Of a DNA stretch of 64,000 nt, positions 56,624 to 64,000 are shown piece after piece. Position numbers and translations under genes: made by a program. The stretch lies in NCBI GenBank assembly GCA_037349105.1, contig JAYJMM010000113.1, positions 1,054,001 to 1,118,000 of the forward strand. The letters run 5' to 3'. The stretch is from Limnomonas spitsbergensis (Eukaryota; Chlorophyta; Chlorophyceae; Chlamydomonadales). Each line of letters starts with the position of its first letter. Positions within the stretch are counted from its first letter, which is position 1. A model generated the notes under the pieces. That model saw nothing but the letters and a program-made list of their open reading frames with translations, did no database searches and was not told the origin of the DNA.

Positions 56624-56842
56624 CTAACACATTTCATGATAAACCTGCTTAGAAACAGTGAAGTGAGTGACCTTACCAGGGTGCACCAGCTCGACCTGGG
56701 TAACAGAATTGAACCAGGGGTGGAATCCATACTTGAATTCTAGATGACGCAAACACCAGAACCCATACAGAGCTGCCATAGCAACCATGGATGGCGTGTT
56801 TAGCTCCGGAGCCAGCCGCAAAGCTGACTGAGCGCATGACAA
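56624..56842 (-). other. alternative-frame continuation of the methyltransferase relic
   Basis: In the -1 neighbouring frame an open stretch containing FWCLRHLEFKYGFHPWFNS and VTQVELVHP overlaps the end of the main frame. It is uncertain whether the ancestral protein continued in this frame, which would mean a frameshift near 56830, or in the main frame, which reads SSVWVLVFASSRIQVW. A GGTAAGG donor-like string at the end of the main frame (around 56672) leaves a splice exit as a third option. Confidence 0.35.
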
Positions 56843-57493
56843 CTAATCGCTTTTCTCTCCTCAGACGGGCTAGCCACTTAAAACTAGCAGGATGGCACTT
56901 TGTGAGGAACTCTTCAGGCACCAAGCAGCAGGCCACATGACGTGCGTACTTTTCGGCGAGAGCGGAGACCACATCGGCGTAGATAGCCAGAGTATTGGCA
57001 ATGATGACGTGCAGCCCGTGCTCCTGAAGTAGAAACGTGTAGGTGGAGGGCTGCAACGGGTCTGACCGGTAGTCTGCGTTCTGGTATACGCCGATCCCAG
57101 AGTTGGTGAGCACATGGAGAGCGCAGGGGTAAGGGTACAGCTGGTTGCCCTGCAGAATTCTGGCAGCCAAACCGGCATCCTTGAGCAGCATAAAAATGTC
57201 TGCAAATGAGCGAGACTCTTCCTCACTGGTTAGTGGCCCCTCTATTAACTCGGCCGCTAAGGACTGAGCTGCATGCATGATCAGGGCATCTCCAGCAGCA
57301 AACACAGTATTCATCTGCTGGGAGATCGGAATACCATCCCCCCCCAGCTCCAGTCTTGCAGTGGCAACAGATGCAAAGGATTAGGCAGAGAAGTTATCAA
57401 AGGCTGAAAGAATTTTGGGTGATGAGGGGATTACTGCAAAGCGTACAGCCAATGCAACAGCAATGAGGTGACTAACAGCATTAGCATCGAAAG

Positions 57494-57507
57494 CCCCCCC
57501 CCCCCCC
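57494..57507. repeat. C14 homopolymer inside methyltransferase motif X
   Basis: Fourteen C on the plus strand encode extra glycines on the minus strand, within what is normally a short Gly-Asn turn of motif X. The frame is kept. Expansion by slippage in a gene no longer under selection is the simple reading. A base-calling error in a homopolymer is also possible. Confidence 0.8.
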
Positions 57508-58976
57508 ACGATTCTGTGTCGAACATGATAACTTAACCCTGGTGCAACAGTGCAATCTGCAGGATAACCCATTGCGCGCTCACGCTCATGGATTGTCAGG
57601 GAGTATCTAGTGACAATCCCTGTCTCAGATTCTTCCAGAACCAGGCCAGTTTCATTCTTTGGGTCAGGGCGGAACGCAAAGGATTCAATCCGGGAGACCA
57701 ACGTGGGAAACACCCTAAGGGGTTCATTGAGCACATTGGCAGGGTGATTAGGATAGCCATGGACCCAAAGACACTGGTTCGGATGACGGCCGTTGTCTAG
57801 GATATCTTTTAACCTGAGGGTCTCATCTCGGACAAAATACATCATCACAACCTGAAGAAGTTAGGTTTGACATAGATTACACCAATAGTCACGCAAGCGG
57901 TGAGCATAACTGCCCACGGCCACTGCGGCGAAGACCACATGTTGACCCAGCCTCTCACATAGCTCTTGAAATCCCTCTCGCATGGCCTGCGATTGGACCT
58001 TGGCAAGTTGGACAGCAACATTCTCAATTAAATACATGGGCTGTTGCATGTGCTGGAGCGTGCCCAGAATTCTGACAAGGGGGGAAAAGGTTGAGCTCTT
58101 CTCTCACGGCATGCCCGTACGGTTACCTGCGGATGACAGGTATGTGCACATGAATCCCCCCGTGACCATCCACTGGGCACCATTCAGGCACCCAATATTG
58201 ATCAGGTGGCTCTCACTGATGTCATACACGTTCTGCGGCAGGTAGTCAAAGGCAGTTGCAAATGCTGAGGCGCTAAGGAATGTAGGATAATCCTTTGCTA
58301 GCTGCCGCAGTCAGTACTCGACGCATGTCCTAGCACCATTATCACAGTCAGCATAGTAGTAGCGGTTAACGCAAATGCCATTGCGCAACATGCATTCCAA
58401 TCCACCACACATTCCACCAAACAGCTCAATCAATGAAATACCCTCATCTACAGCAGTGATAATGCAGGCTTGTGGAACATGTGCGGAGTTTATGGAAATA
58501 ATTCCCCTTCCCAGCGCAGCGCCCTTCCTTGAGGGCCCCTGTATTTGGAGTGAGGTGAAGTGAGCAGGGAGTAATTCCTGAAGGTGCAGACGGCAATCTT
58601 CAACATGCGACGAGGCTGTGCCTCGTAACTCCAGTTGGTCTAGTGGAAATCCATCCACCTGTTGCACATGAATTCGAGTGAAGTATGAGGTGAGTCCATT
58701 AATCTCGTTATCAAATGCACATGATGCAGCCACGGAGTCTCAGCAATCCATCCCATTCAGCCCATCTGGGTGAATCATAGAGTCGGCCAGGGATTGGATC
58801 TGATCAGTAACGTAAGCACCGAATGTGGGAGAAGGATACTTTGCTCGGGTTCGGGGTAAGCCAGGTCAGTCTTCTGGTGCTGGCAACATCTCATCTGCGT
58901 CGCCATACTCTGCAGTGAGTGGAGGCAGAGCTGGATCCCTATCAAGTTCCAGATCAGGGTCAATTTCAGGTGCAAC

Positions 58977-59024
58977 TTTGCGGAAAACATTAATATTTGA
59001 ACACGTTTTCGGGCGAAAAGTCGG
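58977..59024. repeat. 47-bp segment shared with the 2-kb composite repeat
   Basis: The plus strand from TTGCGGAAAACATTAAT to GGGCGAA.AGTCGG matches the modules at 48169-48215 and at the equivalent places in copies 2-5, with two mismatches over 47 bp. Flanks do not match. Removing 47 bp here would put the open frame upstream (59134-59025, minus strand) in phase with the methyltransferase frame below 58977, as expected if the segment was inserted into a coding sequence. Confidence 0.8.
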
Positions 59025-59167
59025 TACAGGATTTTTGCCAATACGGCCGTACTGGGTAACCCCGCAGCCATGCCCATCTGCAGGCGCTGGGTACAGGGTG
59101 CCAGGGTTTCTTGTAGTGGTTCCTGGTTACGCATTGAAACAAAAGTGGTTATAACCAAACAATGCAT

Positions 59168-59355
59168 TCATGGAGGCATAGGTTAAAATAGGCAGGGTAA
59201 CGAAACACGTGGAAATTAATCAGGATCAGGAGACGAATAAGTTTCCTGCAACGAGCGCTTCGCCTGAGAATCACAACTCCTGGTAACTAACAATACTTTC
59301 CAGATATTACTTAACGAAACCATGCAGGGCATATGGACAAGTGTTCAGGAATGAG
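59168..59355. other. intergenic, no feature seen
   Basis: Non-repetitive, moderate-GC sequence upstream of the methyltransferase relic. No exon, LTR end or RNA gene could be supported. Confidence 0.5.
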
Positions 59356-59359
59356 AGGA

Positions 59360-59385
59360 GGGGGGGGAGGGGGGGGGGGGGGGGG
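59360..59385. repeat. G8-A-G17 run
   Basis: Two adjacent G-runs separated by one A, with potential to form G-quadruplexes and prone to length errors in sequencing. Nearby are shorter G8-9 runs at about 59592 and 59667. Confidence 0.85.
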
Positions 59386-59591
59386 CGTGTTTTCAAATTC
59401 AAATTATAGGGATCTTGCCAACTGGCCTTGCTGAGTGGACGGCCTGACCTGGTTGAGTGGTGTTGATGAGCGTTGTCCCCTGCCACCCTGTCTCCCTCCT
59501 CTCACCCCATTTCCAGCACCTGGGGCTCAGTGGGATTGTCTGCCTCACATGGATGAATGTGCATGCATGGGGAGAGCATGGGGAGAGCATG

Positions 59592-59745
59592 GGGGGGGAG
59601 GGGGCAGGTTCAAAGGCAGGGGCATGGCCGAGTCATATCAAACAGTGCTGCCACCTGTCCCCACATGGGGGGGGAGAGGGGCAGGTTCAAAGGCAGGGGC
59701 ATCACCGAGTCGTGTCAAATATTGCTGCCACCTGTCTGCACATTT
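59592..59745. repeat. 77-bp tandem duplication
   Basis: A G-run followed by GCAGGTTCAAAGGCAGGGGC, an ACCGAGTC- or GCCGAGTC-type string and TGCTGCCACCTGTC occurs twice at an offset of 77 bp (GCAGGTTC at 59604 and 59681). The copies differ at several bases. Several frames are open across it, but none looks like a real protein. Confidence 0.8.
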
Positions 59746-60120
59746 TTACCCGCTTGGCAGTATCTGGCGCTGACTGGGATTGCCTGCCCCGCTTGCTTTG
59801 CTCCATAAATAGGTATATGGCTGAGTGCTAACTTGGTACTGTCCCACAACAGAAAGCAAACACACACACATGGGGCAACACCACTCCCCCTCCCTCTGCT
59901 CCGCTCCTCGCTGCCCTAGGAAGGGGCTGGCTGGCATGCCATGTCAGCATTTGTGGACCTTGCATCAGCTGAGCAGAAGCGGAAGCAGCCCAGCATCATG
60001 GCACATCAGTGACAAGTAAGTTGCTGTCTTGCAGGCTCAGGGCCACCAAGGAGCATGCTATAACCATATGGGAACATCGGTCGTGGATGCTCAAAGGTTG
60101 TGCAGGTCGTGTTCATGTTC
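59746..60120. other. intergenic, no feature seen
   Basis: Contains a short CA run near 59861 and no coding signal I can support. Small ORFs on both strands overlap one another without a protein-like pattern. Confidence 0.5.
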
Positions 60121-60180
60121 TGGCTGGGATTTGAGGGGATGTTTGACTGGGATTTGAGAGAATATCTGACTGGGATTTTT
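60121..60180. repeat. short tandem repeat, ~25-bp unit, three copies
   Basis: Three imperfect units carry the core CTGGGATTTGAG or CTGGGATTTTT, each preceded by TTGA-, CTGA- or TGG-like strings. Confidence 0.7.
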
Positions 60181-60275
60181 GTGTGCACTGTGTAGTTTGA
60201 ATGGAAACGTCCTTGAGCGGCCACTGAAAGCTGGGGGTCCAAGGTGCAGGCAACATCAAGTCCTCAGGTGCATAT

Positions 60276-60435
60276 GAGTAGGTTAACCACCGACTCGGGC
60301 CGTATAAGGAGAATAAACCCTTCGATATACAAGTCGAGCGGGCCTTGGTCCTGACCGAGCGTTGGGCAGGGCCCTTGAGGTGCATATGGGCGGATTATTC
60401 TCGTTATACGGCCCAGGTCGGTGGTTAACCTGCTC
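60276..60435. mobile_element. 160-bp fold-back (MITE-like) element
   Basis: The ends form an inverted repeat: the arm at 60276-60316 (GAGTAGGTTAACCACCGAC...GAGAATAA) pairs with the reverse complement of 60395-60435, with about four mismatches over 41 bp. The 78-bp interior includes GGGCCTTGG and CAGGGCCC, which could pair further. No obvious target-site duplication flanks it. It could be a miniature inverted-repeat transposable element, or a hairpin transcribed as a small-RNA precursor. There is no coding capacity. Confidence 0.6.
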
Positions 60436-60950
60436 TTAACAACTGCCGTGCTTGGGCGTCACAAAATAAATGAAGCCTTAAAGGTATTCTAGTCATTCGT
60501 CCCACAAGCCGGAGAACTTATTAGATTTGACAGCAGCGACCTACTTTAGAACTCATGATTCGTTCTCCTGTCGTTACCAAATCCTTCACTAGTGCATTAC
60601 AAGAGGATGATTAAAAAAATCACAGTGTTGGCAACTGAGACAAGAGTACATGCATGAGCATGCCACAGAGTATTATGGCGGTCATATGCCATTTGTAAGC
60701 GTCAGTTGATTTAATTGTTAGCATGGCATTGGCTGCTGCGGCCTGGCCATCAACCCAGTTACACAAACAAAAACTGGAATACAGCTTAAAGTAATGCATT
60801 ACGGCAATAACGGCCAATCGCCAAGTTCATGAGAGTCACCCGGGGGGGGAGATGGTCCCAAACAACTATTTGTGCGCCTATTTCGCCCCAAATTGGCGAG
60901 AATGTGATCATCACATGCAAAGTGGGAGCTGAGCTAAGCATCCTAGCACA
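60436..60950. other. intergenic, no feature seen
   Basis: AT-richer non-repetitive sequence with a single short G-run near 60842. No gene or RNA could be supported. Confidence 0.5.
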
Positions 60951-60954
60951 CAAA

Positions 60955-61385
60955 GTATGAACATGCCTGGACAACCAAGGTTCACAAAGTATGAACATGT
61001 TGAGGCAGAAGATGATCCACAATTTGAAAATGGCCTGTGGCCTGACAACTAGATAGGGGCTTTAGTGATGTCTGGCCAACCAAGGTACACAAAGTATGTA
61101 CACAATGCAGCAAAAATGGATCAACACTTTCAAAATGGCCTACTGCCCGACAACTAGGGGCTTCAGTGAGATCTGGACACCCAAGGTCCACACAGTATGA
61201 ACGTGTTGAAATAAAAAGTGATCCACACTTTGAAAATGGCCTACAGCCCGACAACTAGGGGCTTCAGTGATGTCTATACAACCAAGGTAGAGTATGAACA
61301 TGTTGGCGCAGAAGGTGATCCACACTTTGACAATGGCCCACAGCCCGACAACTAGGGGCTTCAGTGTGGTCGGGACAACGAATAT
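60955..61385. repeat. ~101-105-bp tandem repeat, four copies
   Basis: CCAAGGT marks successive copies at 60975, 61080, 61181 and 61282. Each is followed by an AGTATGAACATGTTG-like string, GATCCACACTTTGAAAATGGCC, GCCCGACAACTAG and GGGGCTTCAGTG. Copies are imperfect (small indels, scattered substitutions), so the array is old. Overlapping minus-strand ORFs of 60-90 codons are repeat translations and are not called as genes. Confidence 0.88.
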
Positions 61386-61735
61386 CTGTGAAGTGTTTTT
61401 TCAGTCCAACGGGGCATCACATATGATGCATGGGACTAGTGCTGGTAAACCGGTACAAGCACTAAATACGCTAGGACAGCGAGCGTAAGCCAATGACCGC
61501 CCTAGAACTAGAGTATCCCCACCACACATCAATTGTGAGACAAGCTGACTGGTAAAGAGCCAGACATCAGCTTATGCAAACAAGCAAGAGCTACACATGG
61601 GATGTGAGGGATGGAGGAAACAATGCGGCATATTCTGAGGACATGTCCTCCGCATACTCATCCACTACAGAGTCATGCTAACGGTTCCGGCGCGGATGTG
61701 GCTTTGGCCCAGGCTGCGCTGTTTCCTTAACGCTC
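61386..61735. other. intergenic downstream of the propeller gene
   Basis: No gene seen. This lies 3' of the minus-strand gene ending at 61765 and probably includes its 3' UTR and downstream sequence. Confidence 0.45.
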
Positions 61736-61753
61736 ACGCCCCCCACGGGGCGT
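61736..61753 (-). other. small hairpin just after the stop codon
   Basis: ACGCCCC and GGGGCGT form a perfect 7-bp stem around a 4-base loop, 12 bases past the stop. The stop itself lies in TGTAA, the string used as a polyadenylation signal in volvocine algae. Whether either is used here is unknown, and a signal overlapping the stop would leave a very short 3' UTR. Confidence 0.45.
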
Positions 61754-61764
61754 AGCTTTCTTTC

Positions 61765-64000
61765 TTACAGAGTCCTGCTCCAATCGACTCCGCCGTTCTT
61801 GGTAATATACACATAATCGTTGAAGGCCGCCGCCAAAAGCGTAGTGCCGTCGTAAGAGTACGCAAGTGCTATCCATGGCTTTGATGGCGCACTCGTTTCA
61901 CTGAAGGTAAGACATTCAGTTTCAGCAGTGAAGATATGACCGAAGTCTGGGCCAGTGCTTAGTGCCACCTTCGAAAAATCGCCGGAAAAGGCGGCTGCAG
62001 AATAATTTTCCGGGTCGGTAGAATTAGAAGTTAATGTCAGGCCTTCGTATGCACTGGTGTAAATAGTAGTTGTACCTGCTATTGAGATGGCGATAGTGTA
62101 GGAGGCGTCATGGGTCATAGCCAGCACCCCATTAAAGGTGTACTGAAGTGAACTGTTGCTACGCGTCCACGTGTATCCACTATCTTGACTGGTGGCGTAA
62201 TATGTGTCCGTCACCGAAAGCAAGATCGTGCCGTTGCCAGAGCCTGCAATTCCAATATACCTCGTATTTGATTCAAAAGACGTTACCGACGACCGATCCA
62301 CCCACGTCGCTCCACTGTCAATACTTGTGAACACACCAGCCATTGAAGATGCTGCCAATTTCACACCGTCCCATGAGATGGTTATGCCAGTCCAGACCTC
62401 GACATTTGCCCTGGGCGACCAAGAACTCCCAGAGTCAGCGCTGATGTATATATGTCCATTAGAGATTGTGGCTGCCATCTTGGTGCCATCGTCTGACATT
62501 GCAATGCTTGTCCACTGACTTCCCCCAGTTTCTACCGACCGCTCAAGCCATGCGTCACCTCCATTGAGACTAATCCAAATGCTCCCGTTCACAATAACCA
62601 CTGCAAGTGTTAGGCCGTCAGCACTGGAAGCCACAGAGGGTGCGGTAAATGGAGACGATAGGCCACCTGTGACATAGATGAGACAAAGAGTTACATGCAA
62701 GTCATTATGTTATAGATAACTGCACATAGCCACACAAGTGAAGCATTGGGTCTCTAGGATGGTAAATGATGGCTACACCCGACTCCAACAGGGTATGTCT
62801 TCAGGTTGCCCCCCGAGCTGTGCTTATTGTTCCCTTCACCAACACGCCCATGAGGGAAGTAGTTTATTCCTTCAAAATACATCGGTGTGCAACGTAAGGA
62901 AACATCAATGCACTGCATCAGGGCACATCAACGTACTGCATCAAGGTACATCAGGATACATCATCAGGGCACATCAACGTACTGCATCAAGGTACATCAG
63001 GGTACAGCATCAGGGCACATCAGGGTACAGCATCAGGGCACATCAACGTACTGCATCAAGGTACATCAGGGTACAGCATCAGGGCACGTCAGGGTACAGC
63101 ATCAGGGCACATCAGGGTACAGCATCAGGGCACATCATGGTACAGCATCAGGGCACATCAGGGTACAACATCATGGCACATCAGGGTACGGCATCAGGGC
63201 ACATCAGGGTGCGGCATCAGGGTGCAGCATTAGGGTACTACATTAGGGTACAACAGGGAACGGCCGCAAGGTACATCAAGGTACAACATCAGGGCACATC
63301 AGGGTACAGCATCATGACCCTTACTTCATTTCTGCCGCATTATTTGAATTCGCGTTAAACATGTAATGGCCAATCCTTCCCTAGCCTGACACTCACTTGG
63401 GGATGGGGGGACGGGTGACGGAGGGGAAGGAGAAGGAGGAACAGGCGGGGAGAAAACATATCGAGGTGGGTGGGGAGGTGAGGGGGGCGGCATTGGTGGG
63501 GAAGGAGAGAGTGGGGGAGAAGGAGGGAATGGAGGGGGAAGGGGGTTGGGGGGTGTAGGGGGTGAGGGGCCTGGGGGTGAGGGAGATGGCGGGATAGGGG
63601 GTTGGGGGTTGGGAGGGACAGGGATAGGCGGCGAGGGGGGAGGGGGGAAAGGAGGCAGAGGGAGCCCAGAGGGTGCAGGCAGAGGCGATGGGCTTGGCGG
63701 TGTTGGGGGAGATGGGCTCGGGTCGGGAGGAGGGGTGACGTATCCAGGGGGGAAGGGGGGGGGAGAGGGGAAGGGGGGAGGGGGTGGTGGGGAGGGGGGC
63801 GAAGGAGGGGGGGGCATGGGCGGTGCAGGGTTTGTGCGGGCTCCAAAGAGAGCGTCTTGGCGGATAATCCTAGGATGAATGGCATTGGGAAACCACTTAT
63901 CTCCGAACCATGATACGTAGGTTAAGAACTGATACGGCAGGCAGATAGAGAAGGATGAGCAGGTGTTCACCGTCCAGTGCAGGGCCGGGTTGTTGAGCGT
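61765..64000 (-). CDS. Pro-rich (HRGP-like) / beta-propeller protein, 5' end outside window
   Basis: Two exons are joined here: 64000-63397 and 62666-61765 (minus strand). The first is open to the window edge. It encodes a Cys-containing stretch ([12 protein letters not shown]...), then from about 63832 some 145 residues dominated by PPSPPP, SPSPP and PPFPP runs, as in the hydroxyproline-rich wall or matrix proteins of green algae. The second exon encodes about 300 residues with seven repeats of S.DG..LA...-type blades. Five carry a recognisable Asp-box: [32 protein letters not shown] and TKNGGVDW. This predicts a seven-bladed beta-propeller of the BNR/sialidase-like fold. No sialidase active site can be claimed. 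An extracellular, glycosylated matrix protein is the likely class; its ligand is unknown. The visible protein is about 500 residues and ends at TAA, 61767-61765. Confidence 0.8.
62667..63396 (-). other. 730-bp intron of the propeller gene
   Basis: The donor is GTGAGT (plus-strand ACTCAC at 63391-63396). The acceptor is a pyrimidine-rich TTTGTCTCATCTATGTCACAG ending at 62667. Splicing leaves one base of a codon in the upstream exon and two in the downstream exon, giving AGT (Ser) and keeping the Pro-rich frame in phase with the propeller frame. Without splicing, the upstream frame meets a stop inside the intron near 63329. Confidence 0.8.
62905..63320. repeat. intronic 23-bp minisatellite
   Basis: About 17-18 units built from two half-units, CATCAGGGCA and CATCAGGGTACAG, with variants CATCAACGTACTG and CATCAAGGTA. 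Units have no plus-strand stop, so two overlapping plus-strand ORFs of 206 and 119 codons run through it. They encode a 23-residue periodic peptide and are not regarded as genes. Confidence 0.88.

Larger units (their letters stand above)
56673..59134 (-). pseudogene. decayed C5-cytosine DNA methyltransferase ORF, retroelement-type
   Basis: A functional version would transfer a methyl group from S-adenosylmethionine to C5 of cytosine. Reading the minus strand in one frame from about 58976 to 56673 gives a continuous methyltransferase-like protein broken by stops: TGA at 58866-58868, 58740-58742, 58311-58313 and 58104-58106, and TAA at 57861-57863 and 57381-57383. Motifs appear in family order: I (LIELFGGMCGG, 58433-58401), II-like YYADCD, IV with the catalytic-position Cys at 58148-58146 but Met for the usual Pro, VI (ENV, 58025-58017), VIII-like GSYAHRLRDYW (57914-57882), IX (HERERAMGYP) and X (RIVG...DANAV). 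About 200 residues follow motif X, with a VPEEFLT..HP..KWL..L pattern that I do not assign. Cytosine methyltransferases captured by retrotransposons are known from algae and dinoflagellates. No reverse transcriptase or LTR was seen here, so the retroelement origin is inference. The product cannot be functional without stop readthrough. Confidence 0.78.

Noticed and set aside
59600..59700. GGTTCAAAGGC as a tRNA B-box
   Set aside because: No A-box at the right distance and no cloverleaf can be drawn. The string is part of the 77-bp duplication.
59435..59831. Overlapping plus-strand ORFs of 83-124 codons
   Set aside because: Three frames overlap over a 77-bp duplication and G-runs, with no domain and no codon pattern favouring one.
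62738..63358. 206-codon plus-strand ORF as a repeat protein gene
   Set aside because: It lies within the intron of a well-supported minus-strand gene and is a read-through of a 23-bp minisatellite that is also open in a second frame.
63546..63913. Plus-strand Gly-rich ORFs ([16 protein letters not shown])
   Set aside because: They are the antisense of the Pro/Ser-rich exon. The minus-strand reading is supported by splice phase and by the propeller exon.

Overview
The window looks like nuclear DNA of a eukaryote, most likely a green alga. The support is a spliced gene that joins a long Pro/Ser-Pro stretch (hydroxyproline-rich-glycoprotein or pherophorin style) to a beta-propeller, plus a decayed C5-cytosine methyltransferase ORF of the kind known from some algal and protist retrotransposons. 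The species cannot be told from the sequence. About 88% of the window is tandem repeat and only the last 7.4 kb carries recognisable coding sequence, all on the minus strand.

Layout. (1) 1-47833 is one uninterrupted satellite with a 32-bp monomer, about 1,495 copies. The monomers are organised into higher-order repeats: a 6,033-bp near-identical duplication that itself contains a 1,983-bp duplication, then blocks repeating at offsets of about 2.9, 4.0, 4.16, 4.29 and 4.42 kb, and a 1,534-bp repeat at the end. (2) 47834-56547 is a composite repeat of about 2.08 kb in five copies. Each copy has a ~780-bp non-satellite module followed by a 20-bp-unit minisatellite. Copy 1 is fused abruptly to the 32-bp array and copy 5 is diverged and cut off. 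(3) 56548-59167 holds a broken methyltransferase ORF (minus strand). One reading frame can be followed for about 2.3 kb through six in-frame stops, and motifs I, IV, VI, VIII, IX and X are recognisable. It is interrupted by a 47-bp segment shared with the module of the 2-kb repeat. (4) 59168-61735 is intergenic, with G-runs, short tandem duplications, a 160-bp fold-back element and a four-copy ~101-105-bp repeat. (5) 61736-64000 is the 3' part of the Pro-rich/beta-propeller gene: two exons separated by a 730-bp intron filled with a 23-bp minisatellite. The gene continues beyond the right edge.

How it fits together. The window looks like the edge of a large heterochromatic block, possibly centromeric or subtelomeric, passing through a second satellite into decayed mobile-element sequence and then a host gene. 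The 47-bp segment shared by the composite satellite and the methyltransferase relic is the only sequence link seen between the satellite and the element. Most short ORFs in the repeat regions are translations of tandem repeats whose unit lengths leave several frames open, and they are not annotated as genes. No tRNA, rRNA, CRISPR or bacterial-type feature was seen.
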